Shown piece by piece: positions 1-8,294 of a stretch of 15,519 nt of DNA. Position 1 is the stretch's first letter, and each line of letters begins with the position of its first letter. Origin of the DNA: Candidatus Mesolinea sp. (GTDB lineage Bacteria > Chloroflexota > Anaerolineae > Anaerolineales > Anaerolineaceae). The notes below the pieces were generated by a model. The model saw only the letters and a program-made list of their open reading frames with translations, ran no database searches and had not been told where the DNA came from. The stretch spans positions 3,706 through 19,224 of the forward strand of contig DMCS01000034.1 of the NCBI GenBank assembly GCA_003445715.1, given 5' to 3'. Made by a program: the position numbers and the translations under genes.

Positions 1-483
1 ATCTTTGTTTATCTGATGTTTGCTATTCTCATCATTTTACAAGTGGCGCTCTTCAACACCCGCTGGGGGTTGCGCTTCCGCGCTTGTGGCGAGCACCCCA
101 AAGCCGCGGACACGCTTGGGGTAGATGTAATCAAGACGCGCTACATCGGTGTTTTACTGAGCGGGTTGGTAGCGGGCATCGCTGGTGCCTTCTTCACCTT
201 AGGTTCAGTTGGGCGCTTTGATGAGGGTGTAACCGCCGGCAAGGGCTTCATCGGCTTGGCTGCGATGATTTTCGGCAACTGGATGCCTATTGGCAGCTTG
301 GGTGCCGGCTTCCTCTTCGGCTTTGCCGATGCGATTGGTTCCAAGCTTTCTTTGCTGGGCAGTGCCATCCCGCCGCAGTTTATGGCAATGGCACCTTATC
401 TCATTACGATGATTGTGCTCGCTGGTTTCATCGGCAAAGGTCAAGCGCCAGCCGCCGAGGGCGAGCCGTATGAAAAAGAATAG
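1..483 (+). CDS. Nucleoside-type ABC importer, inner-membrane permease (C-terminal part, cut by window start)
   Basis: The reading frame is open from base 1, so the 5' end lies outside the window. The visible 160 residues are the C-terminal part of a BPD_transp_2-type permease, the class used by branched-chain amino acid, sugar and purine-nucleoside (BmpA/NupQ-like) importers. Seen: a helix, then a cytoplasmic loop with RACGEHPKAADTLGV, which is characteristic of the second nucleoside permease subunit, then hydrophobic segments rich in Gly/Ala (SGLVAGIAGAFFTLG, FIGLAAMIFGNWMPIGSLGAG) and a last helix near MAPYLITMIVLAGFIG. It ends with a short charged tail. A terminator follows within 25 bases, so it is probably the last gene of an importer operon whose ATPase, binding protein and partner permease lie upstream. 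Nucleoside specificity is inferred from family resemblance; another small polar ligand is possible. Confidence 0.85.
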   Translation: MFVYLMFAILIILQVALFNTRWGLRFRACGEHPKAADTLGVDVIKTRYIGVLLSGLVAGIAGAFFTLGSVGRFDEGVTAGKGFIGLAAMIFGNWMPIGSLGAGFLFGFADAIGSKLSLLGSAIPPQFMAMAPYLITMIVLAGFIGKGQAPAAEGEPYEKE

Positions 484-505
484 CGATTAATTCAAAACTC
501 CATAG

Positions 506-535
506 AGCCTTCTCTTCCCAAGAAGAGGCTTTTTT
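506..535 (+). terminator. Rho-independent terminator after the importer permease
   Basis: An 11-bp stem (506-516 with 520-530, one mismatch and one G.T pair) has a CCC loop and is followed by a run of six T at 530-535. It lies 22 bases after the stop codon of the permease gene and isolates it from the exporter operon. The rest of the gap, 536-640, is AT-rich. It contains a TAGAAT (598-603) that could be a -10 box for the next gene, but I see no convincing -35. Confidence 0.8.
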
Positions 536-654
536 ATTCCACGGATAATTCGATAGAAAATCTACTGTCCAAAAAAACGCCGGAGCTAAAATTAAGTTAG
601 AATAGAGAAGATTTGCGCTTCATCAATCGGTACACATCTTATTCTGGAGGCACC

Positions 655-1593
655 ATGCAGTCCATCGTTGTAGAACACATTAGCAAAAGCTTTGGAGATG
701 TTCAAGCCGTCAAGGATGTATCCTTTGAGGTTGCACCGGGCGAGATTTTCGGTTTGCTCGGTCCTAACGGCTCAGGGAAAACCACTTCCATCCGCATTAT
801 CCTCGATATTTACGAGCCGGATGGCGGCCAGGTCGCCATTTTAGGCGGCCCAATGGACGAGAGCAAGAAGAACTTGATCGGCTATCTGCCCGAAGAACGT
901 GGGTTATATCAAGACGTCACACTAGAAGTATGCTTGCAATACTTAGCCACCCTCAAGGGTATGAGCCGCGAGGAAATTGACGCCAAACTACCCGCTTACT
1001 TAGAGCAGTTTGAACTGAGCGAATACCGCAAAAAGAAGGTCAAGGAGTTGAGCAAAGGTATGCAGCAAAAAGCTCAGCTAATTGCAACGCTCATCCATGA
1101 TCCGCAGGTAATCATCGTTGATGAGCCCTTCAGCTCCTTGGACCCGGTGAATACGCAGTTAGTCAAAGATATCCTCAAAGAGCAGCGCGCCGCTGGGAAA
1201 ACGATCATGATGAGCACCCACCAGATGAACCAAGTTGAACAGCTGTGTGACAAAATCATTCTTATCGACCATGGCAATGTGCTGCTTTATGGCGGCTTGC
1301 AGGAAATCTACGAACGCTTTGCCACCAATCAATTGCTCATCAATACCAGCCAACCTCTGCCAGAAGCGCTACCCGGCGTGGCTCGCATCGAGCAGCTCAA
1401 TACAATGATCAAACTCACCCCAGAACCCGGCATAACTCCCCATGACCTACTGGTCACGTTAGTCAATCAAGGCATCGCACTGAATGCCTTTGAGATTGCC
1501 ACGCCTTCGCTAGACGAAATCTTTATCCAGGTCGTGCAAGGCAGCAATAATGGCAATGGTAAGAAGGAGATTCAGCATGAACAAGATGCATGA
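655..1593 (+). CDS. ABC exporter ATP-binding protein (NatA-like, with C-terminal DUF4162-type region)
   Basis: This 312-residue ATPase powers the two permeases encoded directly downstream. Seen: Walker A GPNGSGKT at residues 36-43, the GYLPEERGLY segment at the Q-loop position typical of NatA-type exporter ATPases, ABC signature LSKGMQQ near 132-138, Walker B VIIVDEP at 152-158 and the H-loop histidine at 189. After about residue 215 comes a C-terminal extension like DUF4162, then a short Asn/Gly/Lys tail. The ATG at 655 is chosen because GGAGG (646-650) sits four bases before it and the family's N-terminus begins there; a TTG at 613 in the same frame has no such support. The 3' end overlaps the next gene by 17 bases. 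The substrate is unknown: relatives export sodium, drugs or peptides. Confidence 0.93.
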   Translation: MQSIVVEHISKSFGDVQAVKDVSFEVAPGEIFGLLGPNGSGKTTSIRIILDIYEPDGGQVAILGGPMDESKKNLIGYLPEERGLYQDVTLEVCLQYLATLKGMSREEIDAKLPAYLEQFELSEYRKKKVKELSKGMQQKAQLIATLIHDPQVIIVDEPFSSLDPVNTQLVKDILKEQRAAGKTIMMSTHQMNQVEQLCDKIILIDHGNVLLYGGLQEIYERFATNQLLINTSQPLPEALPGVARIEQLNTMIKLTPEPGITPHDLLVTLVNQGIALNAFEIATPSLDEIFIQVVQGSNNGNGKKEIQHEQDA

Positions 1594-2788
1594 AGTCGCC
1601 AAATATGAATATACGCGGCACGTCAATAACAAGGCTTTCTGGATCACGCTCTTTGCTGTCCCGGCCGGCATTTTGTTGATCATGCTGCTCTCTGTCGTCA
1701 TTACTTTTGCTTCAATTGATACTGACCCAGTCGGTTATGTTGATCAAGCTGGCCTGATCAAGCAGCCGCAGGTACAACCCGAAAAAACTTCGTTCTTTGA
1801 GCCGTTTATCCCGCTCATCCCATATGCCGATGAGACCTCTGCACGATGGGCGGCTGAAGACGGCCAAATTCAAGGCTACTTTGTCATCCCGCAGGGCTAT
1901 ACGGATAGTTATCAGCTAATTTACTATTTCAATAAGCCGCTGAGCAGTGAAATTCGCACTGAGGTCGACACACTCATCCGCACCAACTTACTCGCAGGCG
2001 AAACCATCCCAAATTTCGAACGCCTGACGGAAGGCAGCCATTTTACCCAAGCATCTTTGGATGGCACGCGGATAGTTGGTGAAAATGAAGCTGCGAAAAT
2101 CATTATCCCCATGGTGGTGAGCATCCTCTTCGTTATTGCGGTCATGTCCAGCGGCGGATACCTGTTGCAAGCACTCGTGGAAGAGAAAGAAAACCGCACC
2201 ATGGAAATTATGGTAACCTCGGTTTCGCCCAACCAACTGATGGCAGGGAAGATCATCGGCAACCTCAGCGTGGGGCTGACGCAGCTGCTCGCCTGGATGG
2301 TGGTGGCAGCGGCAGTGCTGATTGGTTTTGGTGACCGCATCCCCTTCATGCAAAATTTGCAGATCCCCTGGGGAGAGCTGATCCTTAGCCTATTGCTCAT
2401 GCTGCCAGCGTTTGTGTTCACTTCTGCGCTTATGGCGATCATCGGCTCTACTGTAACTGAGTCTCAAGAAGCCTCTCAAGTAACCGGTCTGATTACCTTA
2501 CCGATCTTCCTACCCTATTTCTTTCTCTCATTCATTCTTCAGAATCCCAATGGTACTTTCGCACGCATCCTGAGCTTTTTCCCGATGAGCGCACCGCTAG
2601 CTATGTCCACGCGCATCGCCATCACCAACGTCCCCAGCTGGGAGATCATTTTGGTCTTTGTGATTATGATTCTCTTCTGCCTGCTGACCATCTGGCTGGC
2701 TGGCAAAGCCTTCCGGCAGGGCATGCTGCAATACTCCAAACGCGTTCCGCTCAAACAATTGCTAAAAAAGGAGGCTGGACGTGAATAA
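1577..2788 (+). CDS. ABC-2 type exporter permease, first paralogue (NatB-like)
   Basis: A 403-residue membrane subunit of the ABC-2 class (ABC2_membrane_3 type). One N-terminal helix (about residues 22-45) is followed by a large, probably extracytoplasmic domain of about 130 residues, then about five more helices. The segment EEKENRTMEIMVTSVSPNQ after the second helix is the conserved cytoplasmic coupling region of this family. The ATG at 1577 is preferred: AAGGAG lies seven bases upstream (1564-1569), and the start sits inside the end of the ATPase gene (17-base overlap), which suggests translational coupling. It is clearly related to the next gene, so the transporter probably works as a permease heterodimer. 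Transported molecule unknown. Confidence 0.9.
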   Translation: MNKMHEVAKYEYTRHVNNKAFWITLFAVPAGILLIMLLSVVITFASIDTDPVGYVDQAGLIKQPQVQPEKTSFFEPFIPLIPYADETSARWAAEDGQIQGYFVIPQGYTDSYQLIYYFNKPLSSEIRTEVDTLIRTNLLAGETIPNFERLTEGSHFTQASLDGTRIVGENEAAKIIIPMVVSILFVIAVMSSGGYLLQALVEEKENRTMEIMVTSVSPNQLMAGKIIGNLSVGLTQLLAWMVVAAAVLIGFGDRIPFMQNLQIPWGELILSLLLMLPAFVFTSALMAIIGSTVTESQEASQVTGLITLPIFLPYFFLSFILQNPNGTFARILSFFPMSAPLAMSTRIAITNVPSWEIILVFVIMILFCLLTIWLAGKAFRQGMLQYSKRVPLKQLLKKEAGRE

Positions 2789-4028
2789 AGTTTGGTCAAT
2801 TTTTAAATATGAATTCTACAAGACTGTCTCGCGGCGCTCGTTCATCCTTACATTAATTCTGGTACCGCTCGTGCCGGCGCTCATCCTTTGGGTGCTCAAT
2901 TCGCTTTCCGCCTCCCAGAGCCAGGCGCTTGGCGAGGTTTTTACCGGCGGAGCGCAGCAAGCATTTCCTTATGGCGTCGTGGATCAGAGTGGTTTAGTCA
3001 AAGAGATGCCTGATTGGATCGTTGGAAACAGCCTGGTATTGATCAGCGATGAAACTACCGCCAGGCAGCAAACTCTGGATGGAAAGCTCCAAGGTTATTA
3101 CGTGGTAACCGCAGATTACTTGGAAAGCGGAGAGGTTATTCTCTATAAAGAAGAAATCAACCCGCTAGCGGGGATAGAAGGCACCGCTATTTTCGAGCAG
3201 CTAATGCAATATAACTTGCTCGGCGGGGATATGGACCTATACCTCAAATATACCCAAAGCCCTTCCATTCAGATGGTTGAAATCAACCCGCAAACGGCGG
3301 ATGCGCGCGATACCGATAACCCTCTTACTTTTTTGGTCCCGTATGCAATCACCTTGTTTTTCTACACGATCATCTTTACCAGCTCCAGCATGCTGCTTAC
3401 CGCCATCAGCAAAGAGAAAGAAAACCGCGTGATGGAAATGCTACTTTCTTCAGTAAAGCCTACTCAGCTTTTCACCGGCAAACTGATGGGCTTAGGGCTG
3501 GCAAATCTGCTCCAGATGGCGATCTGGTTTGGCGCAGCTCTGCTCTTGCTGCGCCTGAGTGGCCAAACTTTCGCCATTCCAGCCAACCTGCAAATACCTG
3601 CATATGTCTTTCTCTATGGCATTGTGTTCTTCGCCCTTGGGTTTGCATTTTACGGCAGCTTAATGGCGGGTTGGGGTGCGATGGTTCCTAACCTGCGGGA
3701 AGGCAACCAATCGACTTTTGTGTTTTCCCTTCCGCTGCTATTTACGATTATCTCCATTAGCACCCTGATCAACGAACCACACGGTACCCTTTCCACTGTG
3801 CTTAGCATTCTGCCGCCCACGGCGCCCGTCGCTATGATGACGCGCTTAGCCATCGGCGGCGTGCCGCTCTGGCAGGTAGGTGTGGCTCTCGCGCTGCTGG
3901 TGCTTTCCGATCTATTTCTCATCCGATCGGTGGCGAAGATCTTCAAATCACAATATTTGCTTTCCGGCAGCGCAGCTTCAATAAATACTTTCTTCAAGGT
4001 GCTCTTCCAGCGTCAAGCTTCGGGCTGA
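2781..4028 (+). CDS. ABC-2 type exporter permease, second paralogue (NatB-like)
   Basis: A 415-residue homologue of the preceding permease, with the same plan: N-terminal helix (about 18-42), extracytoplasmic domain, coupling segment SKEKENRVMEMLLSSVKPTQ, then a membrane block with about five helices. The start is GTG at 2781, with AAGGAGG just upstream (2768-2774); it overlaps the previous gene by eight bases. The pairing of one ATPase with two unlike permeases in a tight operon fits a heteromeric exporter. A promoter for the next gene starts two bases after the stop codon, and I see no clear hairpin terminator there. Confidence 0.9.
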   Translation: MNKVWSIFKYEFYKTVSRRSFILTLILVPLVPALILWVLNSLSASQSQALGEVFTGGAQQAFPYGVVDQSGLVKEMPDWIVGNSLVLISDETTARQQTLDGKLQGYYVVTADYLESGEVILYKEEINPLAGIEGTAIFEQLMQYNLLGGDMDLYLKYTQSPSIQMVEINPQTADARDTDNPLTFLVPYAITLFFYTIIFTSSSMLLTAISKEKENRVMEMLLSSVKPTQLFTGKLMGLGLANLLQMAIWFGAALLLLRLSGQTFAIPANLQIPAYVFLYGIVFFALGFAFYGSLMAGWGAMVPNLREGNQSTFVFSLPLLFTIISISTLINEPHGTLSTVLSILPPTAPVAMMTRLAIGGVPLWQVGVALALLVLSDLFLIRSVAKIFKSQYLLSGSAASINTFFKVLFQRQASG

Positions 4029-4029
4029 C

Positions 4030-4057
4030 TTGACAAATCTGGGTGAAGCTCTACAAT
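4030..4057 (+). promoter_or_regulatory. Consensus sigma-70-type promoter for the lipoprotein gene
   Basis: A perfect -35 box TTGACA (4030-4035) and a -10 box TACAAT (4052-4057, one mismatch to TATAAT) are 16 bases apart. The predicted start of transcription is near 4064, giving a leader of about 44 bases before the ATG at 4108. This is the closest match to the housekeeping consensus in the window. Confidence 0.75.
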
Positions 4058-4107
4058 AAGAAATCGAACGCTTTGTTTGATGCTATTTTGTGCGCCTTGG
4101 AGATATG

Positions 4108-4725
4108 ATGAAAAATAAAAAGACAATGAGTAGCCTCTTTTTGCTCAGCTTGAGCATAATTCTGCTGCTCTCCGCTTGCTCACCTGCCACACCCACAATG
4201 AGCCCAGAAGAAATTATGACCAGCATTGCTGCAACAGTAGCAGTTGATTTCACGCGTACCGCCATTGCTCGCCCAACCGATACCCCCACCCCGCTGCCCA
4301 CCCCCACTAACACCGCCACGCCCATCACACCCACTATCGCCATCACCAATACTCCAGCGAGCACCCAACTTCCTACCTCCCTCCCAGGCGGGCAGGATGC
4401 CGGCGTTTGGGTTTCCAGCGATCCAGCAGATGGCAGCAACATCACCGCTGGGCAGCCATTCGACGTGAGCGTGACCCTCATGAATACTGGTACGACCACC
4501 TGGACCACTGCCTACGCGATTAAATTCACCAGCGGAGAGCGTATGGGAGCGCCAGAGTCAATTCCCATGCCTCTGGATGTGCCTCCCACCAAGTCCATCA
4601 CGCTGACGGTGAACTTTACTGCCCCCTCAACAGCTGGACCCGTGCGCAGCAATTGGCAGATTGTCAATGCTGCTGGCACCGGTTTTTACACTTTTTACTT
4701 CGAATATAACATCGTCACCCCCTGA
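4108..4725 (+). CDS. Lipoprotein with Thr/Pro-rich linker and NBR1-type Ig-like domain
   Basis: A 205-residue predicted lipoprotein. A lysine-containing N-terminus and hydrophobic core lead to a lipobox LLSAC, with the modified cysteine at residue 24. Next comes a short helical stretch, then a linker made largely of Thr and Pro (about residues 50-90), and a C-terminal beta-sandwich-like domain (about 95-205). That domain matches the N_BRCA1_IG / NBR1 Ig-like family: a DG..I..GQPF.V...L.NTGTTTW pattern, then VPP..S.T..V.F.AP...G...S.W.I and a final FYTFYF strand. Such domains occur in many Anaerolineae surface proteins. ATG 4108 is preferred because GGAG (4099-4102) is five bases upstream; ATG 4105 and GTG 4090 are alternatives. 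A role in cell-surface binding is inference. queG follows after 22 bases and may be co-transcribed. Confidence 0.82.
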   Translation: MKNKKTMSSLFLLSLSIILLLSACSPATPTMSPEEIMTSIAATVAVDFTRTAIARPTDTPTPLPTPTNTATPITPTIAITNTPASTQLPTSLPGGQDAGVWVSSDPADGSNITAGQPFDVSVTLMNTGTTTWTTAYAIKFTSGERMGAPESIPMPLDVPPTKSITLTVNFTAPSTAGPVRSNWQIVNAAGTGFYTFYFEYNIVTP

Positions 4726-4747
4726 TTTCTCCCATGATGAGAAGCAA

Positions 4748-5794
4748 ATGTCCCTAAAAGATGCACTCAAAGCCGAAGCTGACCAGCTCGGCTTTGTTCT
4801 TTTTGGAGTCGCGCCAGCTATCCCGCCGCCGCATTACCCCATATATCAAGCTTGGATCAAGGCTGGACGGCAGGCGGGCATGGCGTATCTTGCCCGTCCA
4901 GAGGCTGTAGCTGCCCGCGGTGCGCCCGAGCAGCTGCTGCCAGGCTGCCGTTCGATCCTCTGCGTGGCGCTGCCCTACCCGCCGCCTGCCCCAACCTCCG
5001 CTGAATCCTCTGACCAAACACGCGGCAGCATCGCTGCTTATGCTGTCTTGCCTGACTATCACGCCCTCATGCGGGAAAAGCTCAACGCGCTTGCAAACCG
5101 CTTGCCTGAGCTGGTTGGCAAACCTGTGCACACGCTGGTTTGCGTAGACACTGCTCCCATTTTAGAAAAGGACTATGCTTTCATGGCTGGTTTGGGTTGG
5201 ATCGGGCGTAACTCGCTGCTCCTCACGCCGCAATTCGGCTCCTATGTCTTCCTTGGCGAGCTGCTCACTGACCTGAAACTGGAAGTGGATCAGCCGCTTG
5301 AAGGCGACCCATGCGCTCAATGCCGACTATGCGTGCAAGCCTGCCCAACACAAGCCCTGCGCCCCGAGCGTTCCGTGGACGCGCGCCGCTGCCTCAGTTA
5401 TTGGACCATCGAGCACCGCGGACCTGTTCCAGAAGAGTTGCGGCGCTCTATCGGCACGCGCATTTTTGGCTGCGATAACTGCCAATTGGCATGCCCGCTC
5501 AACGCTCAAGGCATTCCTGGTGGCTTTACCTATGCGCAGGAACCTGTGGTTGATCCATTCCCAGACCTACTGGCTGAGTTTGCGCTCACCCAGCCTGAGT
5601 GGCAAGCCAAGTATGGCCAGACTCCCGTAGCACGGGCAAAATACGCCGGCTTCCGCCGCAATGTTGCCTATGCTCTGGGCAACGCGGGCGATCCACTCGC
5701 CTTACCCGCTTTGCAGCAAGCCTGCGAGCAGGACCCAGATCCCACTGTGCGGGATGCTTGCGCCTGGGCACTAAAACAACTGCAGACCAATTGA
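4748..5794 (+). CDS. queG: Epoxyqueuosine reductase (last step of queuosine tRNA modification)
   Basis: QueG reduces epoxyqueuosine to queuosine at the wobble position of GUN-decoding tRNAs, using cobalamin and two 4Fe-4S clusters. Seen in the 348 residues: the cofactor/active-site stretch VDTAPILEKDYA with its Asp at 134, then AGLGWIGRNSLLL and GSYVFLGELLTDL. Ferredoxin-type cysteines are at 189, 192, 195 and 199 (CAQCRLCVQACP), with further ones at 215, 242, 245 and 249 (CDNCQLACP). The C-terminus (about 302-345) reads as one or two HEAT-like repeats, as in long QueG proteins. ATG 4748 gives the normal family N-terminus; its ribosome binding site is weak (GAGAAG just upstream). The neighbouring gene also acts on tRNA. 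No queuosine synthesis genes are visible, so the organism may make or salvage the precursor elsewhere. Confidence 0.93.
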   Translation: MSLKDALKAEADQLGFVLFGVAPAIPPPHYPIYQAWIKAGRQAGMAYLARPEAVAARGAPEQLLPGCRSILCVALPYPPPAPTSAESSDQTRGSIAAYAVLPDYHALMREKLNALANRLPELVGKPVHTLVCVDTAPILEKDYAFMAGLGWIGRNSLLLTPQFGSYVFLGELLTDLKLEVDQPLEGDPCAQCRLCVQACPTQALRPERSVDARRCLSYWTIEHRGPVPEELRRSIGTRIFGCDNCQLACPLNAQGIPGGFTYAQEPVVDPFPDLLAEFALTQPEWQAKYGQTPVARAKYAGFRRNVAYALGNAGDPLALPALQQACEQDPDPTVRDACAWALKQLQTN

Positions 5795-5848
5795 GCAGAT
5801 TAAGCATGCGTAAAAGTTACTTTAATCTTTCAATTTAACCGAAAATTA

Positions 5849-5857
5849 TGGCATAAT
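5849..5857 (+). promoter_or_regulatory. Extended -10 promoter for the dihydrouridine synthase gene
   Basis: TG-G-CATAAT is an extended -10 element with one mismatch in the hexamer. Transcription would begin near 5864, only about four bases before the ATG at 5868, so the mRNA would be almost leaderless. There is no good -35 at the right distance, which is usual for extended -10 promoters. Confidence 0.55.
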
Positions 5858-5867
5858 CAATCAAACG

Positions 5868-6929
5868 ATGACATCCAATGCTGATTCGATGCCTCCCGCT
5901 CATCAAGAGCCCCCTTCTTTTCCATCCCCCACGTTTAGGATTAGTTCCATTCCCATCTTCGGTAAACTCATCTTGGCACCCATGGATGGGATCAGTGACC
6001 CGCCTTTCCGGTTAATCACGCGGCGCTTGGGCTCGGCTTTTTCCCTCTCTGAGTTCATCAACACTTTAGATTATGACCTGCATAAGCACTACCAACACAG
6101 CCGCTTTGCCTTTCAGCCGCGCGAGCGTCCTTTTGGCATCCAACTTTTGGATAATGACCCCCAGCGCATGGCTGACTGTGCTGCGGAAATCTATGCAGAA
6201 TACCACCCTGATTTTTTCGATATCAATTTAGGTTGTGCAACCAGCCGCGTTGCCTCGCGCGGTGCCGGCGTGGGGCTGATGCGCACACCGGAAAAAGTAG
6301 CCCAGATTTTCCAGCTGGTTAGCCGAGCCGTGCCCGTGCCTCTCACCGCCAAAATGCGCTTAGGGTGGGACGAAGACACACTAAATTACCGTGAAATTGC
6401 GGAAATTGCCGCTGCCAACGGCGCCCAAGCGATTGCGCTGCATGGCCGCACGGGCAAAATGGCTTTCCGCGGCAAAGCCCGCTGGGAGCCGATTGCCGAA
6501 CTGAAAGCTTGCCTGCCAGTGCCCATCATTGGCAATGGCGACGTGACCACGCCAGCGCTTGCGCGTCAGATGCTCGCCGAAACGGGCTGCGATGCAGTGA
6601 TGATTGGACGCGCCGCCAAAGCTAACCCATGGATTTTTTCCTGGCGGGAGCGCAGTGAGGTAACCCCCGACGAGGTTTACGGTCTGATTCGCTATCAATA
6701 TCAGGCTATGCAACCTTATTATCCGGAGGGAGCTATCTTACCTTTTCGCAAGTTCCTCAAGGCTTATTTGGAACCATATGCCTTACCCAAGCGCAGCTTA
6801 CAAGCTATCCTCACGAGCAAGCGCGAAGATCAACTTTTCAAGCGGATCGATCACCTCTTTTTAGAGCTTGGGGTGTTAAATTTAAACGCGGCAGAAACAG
6901 ATTTTGATAAATTTATGCAGAATTGGTGA
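5868..6929 (+). CDS. dusB: tRNA-dihydrouridine synthase, DusB-like
   Basis: This FMN enzyme uses NADPH to reduce specific uridines in tRNA to dihydrouridine. Seen in 353 residues: the FMN-binding start of the barrel LILAPMDGISDPPFR (34-48), catalytic Cys 123 in DINLGCATSR (the family usually has GCP; here it is GCA), KMRLGWDED (163-170), LHGRT (191-195), IGNGDVTTP (221-229) and MIGRAAKANPWIF (245-257), then the helical C-terminal domain. The first 27 residues are Pro/Ser-rich and absent from most relatives. Without a ribosome binding site for ATG 5868, a later start such as ATG 5889 cannot be excluded. The gene follows queG and is a second tRNA-modification enzyme, but it has its own promoter. 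The choice of dusB over other dus members is by overall resemblance. Confidence 0.88.
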   Translation: MTSNADSMPPAHQEPPSFPSPTFRISSIPIFGKLILAPMDGISDPPFRLITRRLGSAFSLSEFINTLDYDLHKHYQHSRFAFQPRERPFGIQLLDNDPQRMADCAAEIYAEYHPDFFDINLGCATSRVASRGAGVGLMRTPEKVAQIFQLVSRAVPVPLTAKMRLGWDEDTLNYREIAEIAAANGAQAIALHGRTGKMAFRGKARWEPIAELKACLPVPIIGNGDVTTPALARQMLAETGCDAVMIGRAAKANPWIFSWRERSEVTPDEVYGLIRYQYQAMQPYYPEGAILPFRKFLKAYLEPYALPKRSLQAILTSKREDQLFKRIDHLFLELGVLNLNAAETDFDKFMQNW

Positions 6930-6968
6930 GTATTAACATAATCAAAATTTTTTTACAAAGGAGTTCTT

Positions 6969-8282
6969 ATGGAAGATATAAAGCATAAACTTGAAATCCG
7001 GGCGTGGACGATGTACGACTGGGCTAACTCGGCTTTTGCCACTACGGTCATGGGTGCCATCTTGCCAACTTACTTCAGTGCATACATTGCCGCTGGAAGG
7101 TCATTGAGCCTTTGGGGGTATACCGTGGCAATCGGCAGCCTCCTCGCTGCATTGATGAGCCCAATCCTTGGCGCAATTGCTGATTTTCGCGGCTCTAAAA
7201 AGAAATTTATGGCGATCTTCGTTGCCTTAGGCGTGATCAGTACGGGCTTGCTTTTCTTCGTCGATCAACCCGAAGAATGGCTGCTCTGTTGCATCCTCTA
7301 CATCTTAGGCATAATCGGATTTGCTGGCTCTCTGGTCTTCTACGATTCGCTTCTACCGCATGTGGCTCACGAGGATGAGATTGATCAAGTCTCCTCGCGC
7401 GGCTTTGCGTTGGGCTACATCGGCGGCGGCATCCTCTTGCTTATCAACATCATTATGATATTCTTGGGACCCAGCTTGACACCTGGCATGGGTGAGCCGC
7501 AAGCCACCATGTTTTGGATGCGTTTGAGCTTGGCAAGCGTGGCGGTTTGGTGGGCTGTTTTCTCCATCCCGCTCTTCCGCCATGTGGATGAACCAGTGCG
7601 TATGGCGGAAAAGGGCGAAATTGGTGAAAGTGTCGTCAAGGTGGGTTTCCAACGTTTTATTAAAGCCCTCAAAGATATTAGCAAATTCCAGGATTTATTC
7701 TGGTTCATGCTCACCTTCTTAGTTTATTCAAATGGCATCGGCACCATTATCACCATGGCGGCTGCCTTCGCAACCGATTTGGGCTTTAGCATAATGACCG
7801 TTTTGGGCACCTTTCTGATGGTGCAATTTGTAGCGGCGCCTTTTTCTATCCTTTTTGGTAATTTAGTCAAAAAATGGGGCAGTAAAAAAGCGATTACCGT
7901 CAGCTTATTGATTTACACTCTCGTGGCAATTTTAGGCTTCTTCATGAACGAGGAATGGCATTTCTTTGTGCTTGGTTTTGGGGTTGCCATGGTGCAAGGT
8001 GGCAGTCAGGCGCTGAGCCGCTCTCTGTTTGGTCGGCTGCTGCCCAAAAGCAAAAGCGCTGAGTTTTATGGTTTCTTCAGCGTGGCGGAAAAATTCAACA
8101 CCGTCATCGGTCCGGCAGTAATGGCATTTGTCACCAATCTGACTGGCAGTGGCAGATGGGGCATTGTCTCACTGGTAATTTTCTTCCTGGTTGGCATCGC
8201 GATGCTGCAGCGATTGGATATCGAACGCGGCATGCAGCGCGCTGCTGAAGAAGATGCTAAGATGATTGTCATCGAATCGTAA
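6969..8282 (+). CDS. MFS transporter, UMF1 family (Atg22-like)
   Basis: A 437-residue integral membrane protein with about 12 helices. The N-terminal motif RAWTMYDWANSAFATTVMGAI is the hallmark of the UMF1 (Unknown Major Facilitator 1) family, related to the yeast vacuolar amino acid effluxer Atg22. A major-facilitator loop ADFRGSKKKFMAI lies between helices 2 and 3, and a related GNLVKKWGSKKA loop occurs in the second half. The long cytoplasmic loop (about residues 200-235) between the two halves is charged. The start is secure: AAAGGAG (6957-6963) sits five bases before the ATG. The substrate is unknown; efflux of amino acids or small metabolites is inference from Atg22. The gene lies 39 bases after dusB and could share its transcript, although an AT-rich CATAAT (6937-6942) might give it a promoter of its own. 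Confidence 0.9.
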   Translation: MEDIKHKLEIRAWTMYDWANSAFATTVMGAILPTYFSAYIAAGRSLSLWGYTVAIGSLLAALMSPILGAIADFRGSKKKFMAIFVALGVISTGLLFFVDQPEEWLLCCILYILGIIGFAGSLVFYDSLLPHVAHEDEIDQVSSRGFALGYIGGGILLLINIIMIFLGPSLTPGMGEPQATMFWMRLSLASVAVWWAVFSIPLFRHVDEPVRMAEKGEIGESVVKVGFQRFIKALKDISKFQDLFWFMLTFLVYSNGIGTIITMAAAFATDLGFSIMTVLGTFLMVQFVAAPFSILFGNLVKKWGSKKAITVSLLIYTLVAILGFFMNEEWHFFVLGFGVAMVQGGSQALSRSLFGRLLPKSKSAEFYGFFSVAEKFNTVIGPAVMAFVTNLTGSGRWGIVSLVIFFLVGIAMLQRLDIERGMQRAAEEDAKMIVIES

Positions 8283-8294
8283 CATTGCAAACCT

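Noticed and set aside
613..654. TTG start 14 codons upstream for the exporter ATPase
   Set aside because: GGAGG is placed for ATG 655, and the ABC domain normally begins within a few residues of that point.
4180..4380. DNA-level tandem repeat in the lipoprotein gene
   Set aside because: The ACC/CCC-rich stretch is explained by the Thr/Pro linker of the protein.
4083..4508. Minus-strand 141-codon frame opposite the lipoprotein
   Set aside because: It mirrors the Thr/Pro-rich coding repeat (ACC/CCC codons) and has no ribosome binding site or recognisable domain. Other long antisense frames over pnp, murE and the permeases are shadows of the same kind.
4661..4747. Earlier in-frame start for queG overlapping the lipoprotein gene
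   Set aside because: The extra 29 residues do not resemble the QueG N-terminus, while MSLKDALKAEADQLGF from 4748 does.
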